DNA from: Streptomyces sp. SCSIO 75703
Lineage (GTDB): Bacteria; Actinomycetota; Actinomycetes; Streptomycetales; Streptomycetaceae
Assembly: GCF_036607905.1 (NCBI RefSeq)
Contig: NZ_CP144555.1
Span: forward strand, 992,001-1,056,000
Reading direction: 5' to 3'
DNA length: 64,000 nucleotides
In this document: positions 41,199 through 49,565 of the stretch, piece after piece
Layout of the letters: every line of letters begins with the position of its first letter
How positions within the stretch are numbered: position 1 is the stretch's first letter
Notes under the pieces: model-generated
What the model was told of the DNA's origin: nothing
The model's input: only the letters and a program-made list of their open reading frames with translations
Database searches by the model: none
Translations under genes and position numbers: made by a program

Positions 41199-42236
41199 TC
41201 AGGCGCGGGTCTTGCGCTTGCGCTGCCAGGTGTCGGCCGCGACGGCGGCGACGATGACGAGGCCGGTGACGACGGTCTGCCAGAAGGACGAGATGCCCTT
41301 GATGTTGAGGATGTTCTGGAGCAGGCCGATGAAGGCGACGCCGATGACGGTGCCCCACATCGTTCCGGAGCCGCCGAAGAGGGCGGCGCCGCCGATGATG
41401 ACGGCCGAGATGACGGTGAGTTCCAGGCCCTGTCCGGTCACGCCCTGCACGTAGGAGAGGAAGGACAGGCCGAGGACGCCGGCGAGGCCCGCGGTGAAGC
41501 CGGAGAGGACGAAGGCGGTGAGCTTGACCCGCTTGACGTTGACGCCGACGAGCCGGGCTGCCTCCTGGTTGCCGCCGACCGCGTAGGTGTTGAAGCCGAA
41601 GCGGGAGCGGGCCAGCAGGACCACGCCGAGGGCGGCGACGGCGGCGAAGAAGACGAACTGCATGGGCACGAGGCCGAACAGCCGTCCCTGGCCGAGCAGG
41701 TTGAACTCGGCGACGCCGGGCTGGGAGGAGCTGAGCGAGATCGGGGCGCCGTCGGAGATGAGCAGGGCGATGCCGCGGAAGACGCTGAGCGTGCCGAGGG
41801 TGACGATGAAGGACGGGACGCCGAGGGCCACCACGGCCAGGCCGTTGAAGAGTCCGGCGAGGACGCCGACCGCGAGGCCGACGAGCATGGCCGCGGGCCA
41901 GCTCCAGCCGTCCGAGATGAGCATGCCGGTGGAGATCGCGGAGAGCGCGTAGGTGGAGCCGACCGAGAGGTCGATCTCGCCGTTGAGGATGACGAAGGTC
42001 GCCCCGACGGCCATGATGCCGATCTGCGCGATCTGCTGGCCCACCGAGAGGAGGTTGTCGGACTGGGCGAAGGTCGGCGAGAGCACGGTGCCCAGGAGGA
42101 AGAGCAGGACGAGCGCGGCGAAGACGCCGGCCTCCCGCGCGTGCAGCAGTCTGCGCAGCGCGAGCGGGAACTGCCGGGTGCTCGCGTCGGACGACGGGGC
42201 CGCGGTGGCGGGCGGCTTGGTGGTGGTCGAGGTCAC
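41199..42236 (-). CDS. rbsC: Sugar ABC transporter permease (RbsC type)
   Basis: A 345-residue permease with eight to ten hydrophobic segments and the CUT2 blocks GATFVILNGEIDLSVGS, PSFIVTLGTLSVFRG, AVGGNQEAARLVGV and LELTVISAVIIGGAALFGGSG. GTG 42236 overlaps the kinase stop (GTGA). The 215 bp between its end and the binding-protein gene carry no gene, only G-rich low-complexity sequence. Confidence 0.94.
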   Translation of the reverse strand: MTSTTTKPPATAAPSSDASTRQFPLALRRLLHAREAGVFAALVLLFLLGTVLSPTFAQSDNLLSVGQQIAQIGIMAVGATFVILNGEIDLSVGSTYALSAISTGMLISDGWSWPAAMLVGLAVGVLAGLFNGLAVVALGVPSFIVTLGTLSVFRGIALLISDGAPISLSSSQPGVAEFNLLGQGRLFGLVPMQFVFFAAVAALGVVLLARSRFGFNTYAVGGNQEAARLVGVNVKRVKLTAFVLSGFTAGLAGVLGLSFLSYVQGVTGQGLELTVISAVIIGGAALFGGSGTMWGTVIGVAFIGLLQNILNIKGISSFWQTVVTGLVIVAAVAADTWQRKRKTRA

Positions 42237-43150
42237 GAGGCGTTTCCAATCAGGGCGTTCAGCTGGGCTCTGGTGGGCAGGGCGGGGACGACGCCCGCGA
42301 TCGACACGGTGTGGGAGCCCGCGACGGCGGCGAACTCCACGGCCTGGTCGACGGGCCTGCCCTCGGCCAGGGCGACGGCGAAGGCGGCGGTGAAGGAGTC
42401 CCCGGCGCCCGTGGTGTCGACGACCGTCCGGGCCGGGTGCGGGGGCACCGTGCCGACGCCGGTGTCCTGGGCGACCAGCGCGCCCTCGCCGCCTCGGGTG
42501 ATGACGACGGTGCCGCCGGTGCGCTCGTGCAGCGCGCGGGCCAGGTCCTCGTCGCCGAGTCCGTGCCCCTCGTCGAGGCCGAGGAGGACGGGGGCCTCCG
42601 TCTGGTTGGGCGTGAGCACGTCGATGAGCGGCCAGCACGCGTCGGGCAGCGGCCGGGCGGGGGCCGGGTTGAGCAGGGTGCGGGTGCCGCTCTCGCGTCC
42701 GGCGCGGAGCGCGGCGACGACCGCTTCCTCGGGGATCTCCATGGAGACGACGAGGATGTCGGCGGAGGCGATCTCGGCGCGGAAACCCTCGACGGCGGCG
42801 GCGTCCAGCTCGTCCAGGGCGCCGGGGGCGATGGCGATGCGGTTCTCCCCGGACGGCTCGACCAGGATGAAGCCGACCATGGTGGGCGCCGTCGCGGTGA
42901 CCACGTGTTCGGCGCTCACCCCCTCGCGCTGCCACAGCTCGCGCGCCGAGCGGCCGAACTCGTCGTCGCCCACGGCGGTGAGGAGCGTGACCTCGGCGCC
43001 CAGCCGGGCGGCGCCGATGGCCTGGTTGCTGCCCTTCCCGCCGGCACCCGAGTCGAAGAGGCCACCCGAGACGGTCTCGCCGGCCGCGGGCGCCTTGGGG
43101 ACCCGCATGGTGAGGCCGGCTCCGTAACTTCCGACAACCGCGATCTTCAT
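42233..43150 (-). CDS. rbsK: Ribokinase (PfkB family)
   Basis: A 305-residue sugar kinase. The N-terminal motif GGKGSNQAIGAARLGAEV is typical of ribokinase, and the catalytic block is VVDTTGAGDSFTAAFAVAL with the base aspartate in GAGD. It phosphorylates ribose or a related pentose. It is the first gene of the operon; the ribosome site before ATG 43150 is weak, and inverted repeats for a repressor lie just upstream. Confidence 0.93.
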   Translation of the reverse strand: MKIAVVGSYGAGLTMRVPKAPAAGETVSGGLFDSGAGGKGSNQAIGAARLGAEVTLLTAVGDDEFGRSARELWQREGVSAEHVVTATAPTMVGFILVEPSGENRIAIAPGALDELDAAAVEGFRAEIASADILVVSMEIPEEAVVAALRAGRESGTRTLLNPAPARPLPDACWPLIDVLTPNQTEAPVLLGLDEGHGLGDEDLARALHERTGGTVVITRGGEGALVAQDTGVGTVPPHPARTVVDTTGAGDSFTAAFAVALAEGRPVDQAVEFAAVAGSHTVSIAGVVPALPTRAQLNALIGNAS

Positions 43151-43167
43151 CGGCACACCACTTTGTG

Positions 43168-43215
43168 TATGGACAACCATGGACAAGCGAGATCGTAGGT
43201 ATAGGGATGTCCATA
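43168..43215. promoter_or_regulatory. Operator candidate of the ribose-type operon
   Basis: TATGGACA (43168-43175) is repeated directly as CATGGACA (43178-43185) ten bases on and perfectly inverted as TGTCCATA (43208-43215). The DNA is AT-rich for this genome and lies 18-65 bp upstream of the kinase start. GntR/HutC regulators commonly bind such half-sites, so the regulator at 36171-36929 is the likely partner. Confidence 0.6.
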
Positions 43216-43296
43216 GTCAATGGTCGGGCACACAGTGAATGTCGGACATGGAGGGCACCCGGCTCCCGGGGCACCGCCCCGCCCCCTCGGACACGC

Positions 43297-43329
43297 GAGA
43301 GGCCGGGCCGACGGGCGGCCCGGCCTCTC
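43297..43329. terminator. 14-bp perfect hairpin after the TPR/HSP90 operon
   Basis: GAGAGGCCGGGCCG (43297-43310) pairs perfectly with CGGCCCGGCCTCTC (43316-43329), loop ACGGG. It lies 73 bp beyond the TPR gene stop and upstream of the ribose operon promoter, insulating the two. Confidence 0.88.
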
Positions 43330-43402
43330 ACCGCGGCGGGTGGTGTACGGCGGCCGGCAGGACGTGCCTGCCCAGGGAGCCGACGCGGCCCCCGCCGGGC
43401 GG

Positions 43403-46336
43403 TCAGTCGTCCTCGCGGAGCCGGCCGGCCAGGGCCTCCAACTCCCCGCCCTCCTCGGTGTGGCCGAGGGAGGTCAGTACGGCGATCGCCTCGTGGAGGC
43501 GGGCGAGGGCGCCGAGCGGGCGTTCCAGGTAGATGCCCTCCACCGCGCCGGCCAGGCGCACGCACTCGGCCCACTCGGCGGCGTGCCGCTTCTCCTCCCC
43601 CGGGGCGCCGAGCAGCGAGAGGGCCCGGTCGAGGGCGGTCAGCGCCTCCTCGTAGGCACCGGCGTAGGCGTTGACCCGGCCGTGCTCGTAGGCCAGGGCG
43701 GTCTCCAGGGACCGGCCCCGCGGGGCGAACCCGGCGGCGCGGGCCTCCTCGGCCACACGGGCGGCGTCGTCGAGGTAGGCGCGCGCGTCGGCCAGCCCGT
43801 CGGGTCCGCGCTGCTGCGCGCCGAGGCGGGCGAGTTCGCGCAGGCAGCCGCTGAGCTGTTCGTGGCGCGGGTCGCGGGCGTGGGCGGCGAGCGCCTGGTC
43901 GGCGGCCTGCCGGGCCCGGTCGTACTCGCCGGACTCGCCCAGCAGGACCGCCGCCTCCGCCGCGATCACGGCGTGGCTGCCCGGGTCGTCCTCCCATGCG
44001 GCCGACTCGGCGGCGAGCGCGGCGCACTCGGCGGTGGCGGCCTTCAGGTCCTCCCCCGCGCGCAGGGCCCGGACCCGGGTCAGCCGGAGCTGGGCGACCA
44101 GCCGGTCGTCCGCCTCACCGGCGGTCACGTCCGGCTCGGCGAGAAGGGAGTCGAGCAGGGCGATGCACTCCTCGACGCGGCCCAGGTCGAGGCTGAGCCC
44201 CGCGGCGTTGGCGTAGGCGCAGAAGGCGTCCGCGCGGCTGCCCAGACGCAGGTCCAGCTCGGCGGAACGGATCAGGTGCCGCAGCGCCTCCTCATGGCGG
44301 CCCAGGTGCATGGAGACCTCGGCCATGTCGACGTGGAGCCGGGAGGTGGCGGGGCCGGCCGGCCAGTCGGCGGCCCGCCGCAGGGCCTCGGTGAGGTCGG
44401 CGTGCGCGCCCTCGGTGTCCTGGAGGCCGAGGCGCAGCCGGGCGCGCATGGCCAGCGTGCGGGGCAGGTGCCAGGCCGGGCCGTGCTCCGTCAGCCGAGC
44501 GAGCAGGCCGTCGGTCTCGGCCAGCGCGGCGGGCAGGTCACCGGCGAGGGCGTGCGTGCCGGCCCGCAGCAGCCGGGCGCCGGAGACCTGTACGGCGAGG
44601 TCGTGCCGGGTGGCGAACTCCTCCAGCCGTTCCGCCTCCGCGAGGACCGGGGCGACGTGCTCCCGGGCTCCGGTGGCCTGCAGGCGCAGGCCGAGGGCGG
44701 TGGCCCGGATCCGCAGCAGGCGGGCCTCCTGGTACGGGGCGAGTCCGGGCGTCCGCTCGTGCAGCCGGACCACCGTGGCGTGGGCGCCGGTCAGCGCGGC
44801 GGCCTGGGCGTCGGCGTCCGGCTCGCCCCCGGGCGGGACCCCGGCACCGGCCAGCGCGGCGGACGCGCGGGCGAGCACCGCCCACGCGGGCTCCCCGGCG
44901 TCCTCGTAGAGGCCCGCGGCCTCCTCGAAGAGGGCGGCGGCCTCGGCGGACTCGTCCTTGTCACCGGCCCGTTCCGCCTCGTCGGCCAGCAGGTCGGCGC
45001 GGAGCAGGGCGAGCGTGCCCACGTCCGGACCGTCGGGGTGGGTGTAGCCGGGCTCGGCGACCAGGGCACGCAGCCGCGCCCGGCAGGCGGTGGCGTCCGG
45101 GTGCCCCTCCGCGTCCAGCGCCCGCGACCGGACGATGAGTTCGGCCGGGCTCTCGGGCAGCGGGGCGGCCGTGCGGGGCGTGGCCGGGGCGGCGGGGGAC
45201 CCGTCGGGGGCCAGGTCGTCGAGGCCCCGGGGGCGCAGGCTCAGCTCCAGTTCCTCCAGGAGGGGCGCGCGGTCGAGGCGGGCGGTGCGCCGGTCGGTGT
45301 GCGCGGTGGTCCCGTTGCGGGTGTCGAAGCGGGCGGCGAGGTCGGCGGCCCGGCCGCGCACCTCGGCGCGCAGCGCGGACGCCGTCCAGGTGCGGCCGGC
45401 GAAGCCGGAGGCGGGCAGGGAGCCGTGGCCGAGCGCCTCGACGCGCCGCAGGAGCACCTCCACGCCGGTGAGGAAGTCCAGGAGGTCCAGCGGGGAGTCG
45501 ACCTCGTCGAAGAGGGCGCGGTTCTCGGCGAGGAGTTCCAGTCCTCGCGCCTCGTTGCCGGTCAGCGCGCAGAACTCCAGGTGGCGGCCGACCTCGGGGG
45601 CCATGGAGGGGTTGCGGCGGCAGGCGCGGTAGCCGCTCAGATGCAGGGTGCGGGCCCGGTCGGTGCGGCCGGTGCGCAGCAGGGGCAGCAGGGCGTGGGA
45701 GACCGAGCGGGCGGGCTCCTCCTGGCAGGACTCCTCGCCGTCCAGGACGGGTTCCAGCGTGTCGAGGGCACGCGCGTCGTCACCCGCCGCCAGGTGGTAC
45801 AGGCCGCGCTCGCAGGTCTCGCACGCCTCGCAGTCGCTGAGCCGGGTACGGGTGCGGGCCGCCCACAACTCGTAGGCGGGCGTGGGGTCCTCGCCGGTGT
45901 GGACGGCGAGCTGGTACGCCTGCCCGTAGTACGGCTGGAGGCCGAGACCCTCCTTCTCGTACCGGTCGCGCATCTCGGTCAGCCACCGGCGCAGACTGGC
46001 CAGGGGGATCTCCGGCACCGAACGCAGGGCGTTGGCCACCCACTTGAACCGCCAGAAGAGCAGATGCCGCAGCCGCTCGTCGAAGAGGCCGGGCTGCTCG
46101 TCGAAGAGGGTGAGCAGCCGGGCGAAGACGACGGGCGACTTCCGGGGTTCGGCGCCGTAGGTGTAGGCCTCCTGGAGTTCGAGGAGAGCGTGAACGAGCG
46201 GGACCGGCTCGTCGAACCGCTCGGCTGCCTCGACGAGTTCCTCGGCGGTGACGGTGCGGGCGCGGCCGTAGGGGCGCCGGTCGTTCTCCTGGAGCGCCTG
46301 GAACAGCTCGTCGGTGGTCTGGGGTGTGGTCGGCAT
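43403..46336 (-). CDS. Large TPR-repeat protein paired with HSP90
   Basis: A 977-residue, almost all-helical protein rich in Ala, Leu, Glu and Arg, with many TPR-like helix pairs, e.g. ADLTEALRRAADWP, HEEALRHLIRSAELDLRLG and YEEALTALDRALSLLG. A cysteine cluster, LSDCEACETCERG, lies near residue 175. There is no signal peptide or membrane segment. It begins two bases after the HSP90 gene stops, so the two are made together; TPR proteins are classic HSP90 co-chaperones in eukaryotes. It is probably a chaperone partner or scaffold; the exact task is unknown. Confidence 0.85.
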   Translation of the reverse strand: MPTTPQTTDELFQALQENDRRPYGRARTVTAEELVEAAERFDEPVPLVHALLELQEAYTYGAEPRKSPVVFARLLTLFDEQPGLFDERLRHLLFWRFKWVANALRSVPEIPLASLRRWLTEMRDRYEKEGLGLQPYYGQAYQLAVHTGEDPTPAYELWAARTRTRLSDCEACETCERGLYHLAAGDDARALDTLEPVLDGEESCQEEPARSVSHALLPLLRTGRTDRARTLHLSGYRACRRNPSMAPEVGRHLEFCALTGNEARGLELLAENRALFDEVDSPLDLLDFLTGVEVLLRRVEALGHGSLPASGFAGRTWTASALRAEVRGRAADLAARFDTRNGTTAHTDRRTARLDRAPLLEELELSLRPRGLDDLAPDGSPAAPATPRTAAPLPESPAELIVRSRALDAEGHPDATACRARLRALVAEPGYTHPDGPDVGTLALLRADLLADEAERAGDKDESAEAAALFEEAAGLYEDAGEPAWAVLARASAALAGAGVPPGGEPDADAQAAALTGAHATVVRLHERTPGLAPYQEARLLRIRATALGLRLQATGAREHVAPVLAEAERLEEFATRHDLAVQVSGARLLRAGTHALAGDLPAALAETDGLLARLTEHGPAWHLPRTLAMRARLRLGLQDTEGAHADLTEALRRAADWPAGPATSRLHVDMAEVSMHLGRHEEALRHLIRSAELDLRLGSRADAFCAYANAAGLSLDLGRVEECIALLDSLLAEPDVTAGEADDRLVAQLRLTRVRALRAGEDLKAATAECAALAAESAAWEDDPGSHAVIAAEAAVLLGESGEYDRARQAADQALAAHARDPRHEQLSGCLRELARLGAQQRGPDGLADARAYLDDAARVAEEARAAGFAPRGRSLETALAYEHGRVNAYAGAYEEALTALDRALSLLGAPGEEKRHAAEWAECVRLAGAVEGIYLERPLGALARLHEAIAVLTSLGHTEEGGELEALAGRLREDD

Positions 46337-46338
46337 CG

Positions 46339-48186
46339 TCAGCGGTCCTTGCGCAGGGCGTGGGCGAGAAGATCGAGGAAGGAGCGGTTGATGAGGCTGG
46401 ACTCGGCGGGCCGCAGCGGGCGCCGGGAGAGCAGGACGGCCTGCCCGTAGAGGGCTTCGGCGCTGGTGCGGGCCAGTTCGGGTTCGTCGATGGCGACGGC
46501 GGTGCGGACCAGCGGGTTGAGCTGGTTGAGGATGAGCTGGGCGCGCGGGGCCTCCTGGCGCAGCGCGCCGAGGATGTCGCCCCACAGACCGCCCTCCTGC
46601 TCCCGGGCGAGCTGGGAGCGGGTGCGCTCGTGGCGGGCCTCGCGGCTGTCGACGAGGAGGGCGGGCGCGGAGGCGGGCTGGAAGGCGCGCAGCGCGACGT
46701 CGCAGTCGAAGACGGCGAGGGCGTCGCGGGCCCGGGCGAGGTAGGCCGCGGCGGCGAGTTCGGTGTCCCGGTCGACGGGGTCGAGGTGGGCGGTGAGGGT
46801 GGCCGGGTCGAGGTCGGCGACGGTGGTCCCGGGGCGTACCTCGGGCAGCCGGCGGACCAGTTCGCGGTCGTAGGTGTAGCCGCCGTTGACGACGCCGAGC
46901 CCGGCGGACGAGGCGATCGCGGCGACCTGCCGGAACTCCTCCACGCTGGAGGTGACGAGGACGGTGGAGTGGGTGCGGGCGAACTCGTCGAGCGTGGTGT
47001 GCCCGGCGGTGGTCTCGAAGGGCAGCCACGGCAGCAGCATCCGCAGGATCTCGTCGTCGTGCACGGCGAGGGACTTGACGGCCAGGTGGTGGGCCTGGAG
47101 GAAGCGGCCGAGGAGGTCCGGGTCGCCGGCGGCGGCGCGGGCGATCCAGTCGCGCAGCCGTTCGGCGAGCGCGTCGCGCACGGCGGCGAGCGTGTCGTCC
47201 TCGTACAGGGACTCGCGGGAGGCCGTCGGGCGCAGACTCTCGGCGTCGACGACGCAGCGGACGAAGAACGCCCAGTCGGGCAGGATCTCGTCGGCCTGGT
47301 CGGACAGGAGCATGCCCTTGACGTGCACGCGGTGCCCGTGACGGCGCCCGGCGGGCACCGTCTCGGGCAGCACGCAGGCGATGCCCCTGAGTCCGACGGC
47401 CGGCAGGTCCAGTTCGATCGTGTCCAGCGGGGTGAAGCCGAAGACCTCCTCACCGTAGGCGGCCAGCGCCCGGGAGCGGGCGCCGGGCGTGGGGTGGACG
47501 CGGGACCAGGGGGCCGGTTCGGGGTTGACGGGCACGACGGGGCCACCGGTGCCGTCGTCGAAGGTCACCGGGTGGCGCAGCAGCGCGCCGAAGTGCCGGG
47601 CGAGCGCGTGCACCTGGGCCGGGCGGGTCCACTCCCCGGCGTCGGCGCGCGGGGTGAGGGTGACGGTGGTGCCGGGGCGCGGGCGCGCGGAGGCGGGCAG
47701 GGTGCGGACGGTGTAACCGCCGTCGCCGCGGCCCCGCCACTCCACGGTGGGCGCGTCGGGGGTGCGGGCGGAGCGGCTGAGGACGTGGATCTCGTCGGCG
47801 ACCAGGAAGCAGGAGAGCAGTCCGATGCCGAACTGGCCGATGAAGTCGGCACGTTGCTCGGCGACGGTCTCGGCGCGCTTGCTGCTGCGGCCGATGGTGG
47901 CGAGGAAGGTGTGCACGTCGGCCTCGGTGAGGCCGACGCCGTCGTCCTCGACGCGTACGGCGGTGCCGTCGGCGTACAGGCGGATGCCGAGGGCGTCGGC
48001 GGGGACGTCCGGGGCGAGGCGGTGGCGGGCGGTGAGCGCGTCGACCGCGTTCTGGAGGAGTTCGCGCAGGTAGACGCGGGGGCTGGAGTACAGGTGGTGG
48101 GAGAGGAGGTCGACGAGGCCGCGCAGGTCCACCTGGAAGGTGCGGTCGGCGCCGGCCGGGTTCGTGGCGGTGTCGGGCAGAGTCAT
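46339..48186 (-). CDS. htpG: HSP90-family molecular chaperone (HtpG-like)
   Basis: A 615-residue HSP90 protein. The GHKL ATPase motifs are ELLQNAVDAL, VEDDGVGLTEADV and FIGQFGIGLLSCF. The middle and C-terminal regions are present but the C-terminal dimerisation part is divergent from canonical HtpG. There is no C-terminal EEVD as expected for bacteria. ATG 48186 matches the family start; the ribosome site is weak. It is the first gene of the pair with the TPR protein. Confidence 0.92.
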   Translation of the reverse strand: MTLPDTATNPAGADRTFQVDLRGLVDLLSHHLYSSPRVYLRELLQNAVDALTARHRLAPDVPADALGIRLYADGTAVRVEDDGVGLTEADVHTFLATIGRSSKRAETVAEQRADFIGQFGIGLLSCFLVADEIHVLSRSARTPDAPTVEWRGRGDGGYTVRTLPASARPRPGTTVTLTPRADAGEWTRPAQVHALARHFGALLRHPVTFDDGTGGPVVPVNPEPAPWSRVHPTPGARSRALAAYGEEVFGFTPLDTIELDLPAVGLRGIACVLPETVPAGRRHGHRVHVKGMLLSDQADEILPDWAFFVRCVVDAESLRPTASRESLYEDDTLAAVRDALAERLRDWIARAAAGDPDLLGRFLQAHHLAVKSLAVHDDEILRMLLPWLPFETTAGHTTLDEFARTHSTVLVTSSVEEFRQVAAIASSAGLGVVNGGYTYDRELVRRLPEVRPGTTVADLDPATLTAHLDPVDRDTELAAAAYLARARDALAVFDCDVALRAFQPASAPALLVDSREARHERTRSQLAREQEGGLWGDILGALRQEAPRAQLILNQLNPLVRTAVAIDEPELARTSAEALYGQAVLLSRRPLRPAESSLINRSFLDLLAHALRKDR

Positions 48187-48458
48187 CGGGCAGTCCGGGG
48201 TGGGAGGGGCGACGGGTGACGGGCGGACCCGGCGGCCGGGCGTACGGGGCCTGGCGTACGGGCGTGAGAGCGGTAGGTGCGGAGGGGCGGTAGGTGCGGA
48301 GGGGCGGCCGGTGCGCTCGGGATCACGGGCCACGGGGCCGGGGGCGGGCGGGGCGGGTGGTCCGCGGGCCGCGGCGTGCGGCGCGTGGACCGGGCCCCCG
48401 CCGGCGGCGCCGGACGGCCACCGGTGGCGGCCGGGCGGAGGAGGGGCCCCGCCGCGGC

Positions 48459-49451
48459 TCAGGCGCGGCGGTGTGCGCGGGCGAAACTCTTCTCGGGGTC
48501 CGCGGAGTGGATCCAGGTACCGGGCACGAAGGCCCCGTCCAGAGTGTGGAGGACCCGCCGGACGGTGTGCCGTTCGTCGGCCAGCGTCAGCGCCATGGCG
48601 AAGGTGTGGAAGTCGTACTGCCACCCCGGAGCCCAGCCGTAGTCGGGATGGAGGATGCTGTGGTCGGCCGCCGCCCGCAACTCGGCCTGCGTCTTTGGGG
48701 TTTGCAGCACCTCGCCGCTCTCGGCCTCGACCCACTCCTCGATGTGCGCCGCCGCGATCAGGCACCCCAGGCCGTGGCCCCGCGGTGCGCGGCCGAACGC
48801 CTCCCGGGCGAAGTCCAGTGCCTCCCCCGGCTTTCCGCCCCACCGGGGCTGCAACTGGGAGAGCCACGCCCGGTGGACGGCGGGCGACAGCGGGTCGCGA
48901 CGTAGCGCGGCCCGCAGCCGGGTCTCGTTGACGACGGTGCCGAGCGACATGCCGCGGCCTGAGATCAGGAGCTGCTCCCACGGCGTGACCGCCGCCGGCC
49001 GCAGCTCGGCCGCCCTCAGCAGGTGCTCCTCGGCGATCCGCAGCCGCTCGTGGAAGACGCGCCACTGTTCCTGCGACACGTTCACCGCGCGGTCGGCGGT
49101 GCGCGCCTCCCAGCCCCACACGATGTGGCGCGCGCCGGATATCAGCAGGGCGGCGGCCCGGCCCTCGTCGTCCCCGTCCTCCTCGACGGCCCGCGGGATC
49201 CACTTCTCCACGCCGTCCACCCGGGCGAGTTGATCGAGCACGTGGTGGTGGCGGCCGAGGTCGAAGGGGGCGAGGGCCGCCCTGACCGCCGCCCAGTCGC
49301 CCGCCTCGGCGGCCTCCACCAGGGCGAGGACGCGGGTGTCGCCGAGGGCCCGCAGCGTGTAGGTGCCGTTCCTCCGCCGGGCCGGTGCGGGGAGGGCGTA
49401 CGGGTGCGCCGCCGGTCGTTCCGCGCCCCTGCCGAACAGCTTGCCGAACAA
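48459..49451 (-). CDS. Conserved-looking cytoplasmic protein, TTG start
   Basis: A 330-residue soluble protein that I do not recognise. It begins LFGKLFGRGAER from a TTG at 49451 with GGGGAGGG six bases upstream; earlier in-frame sequence is Cys/Arg-rich junk. The body is helical and resembles repeat scaffolds, e.g. VLALVEAAEAGDWAAVRAAL, AEEHLLRAAELRPAAVTPWEQLL and LRAALRRDPLSPAVHRAWL, which fit TPR-like counts of work units. It lies upstream of the HSP90 gene on the same strand, 272 bp away. That gap holds a twofold 17-bp repeat (48271-48304). Confidence 0.8.
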   Translation of the reverse strand: MFGKLFGRGAERPAAHPYALPAPARRRNGTYTLRALGDTRVLALVEAAEAGDWAAVRAALAPFDLGRHHHVLDQLARVDGVEKWIPRAVEEDGDDEGRAAALLISGARHIVWGWEARTADRAVNVSQEQWRVFHERLRIAEEHLLRAAELRPAAVTPWEQLLISGRGMSLGTVVNETRLRAALRRDPLSPAVHRAWLSQLQPRWGGKPGEALDFAREAFGRAPRGHGLGCLIAAAHIEEWVEAESGEVLQTPKTQAELRAAADHSILHPDYGWAPGWQYDFHTFAMALTLADERHTVRRVLHTLDGAFVPGTWIHSADPEKSFARAHRRA

Positions 49452-49565
49452 TGCCGTGCCCTCCCCTGATCCCGGTGATCGTCCGGTGCAGCATATGCGC
49501 CGGCAACAGCAGTGCTTCCACAGGGTTTTCACTCCGACTTCACAACCGGACGGGCCAGTTGGGCG

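Noticed and set aside
43220..46450. A 1,076-codon plus-strand frame opposite the TPR gene
   Set aside because: It is a mirror of the minus-strand gene, with Gly/Val/Gln-rich low-complexity content and no domain.
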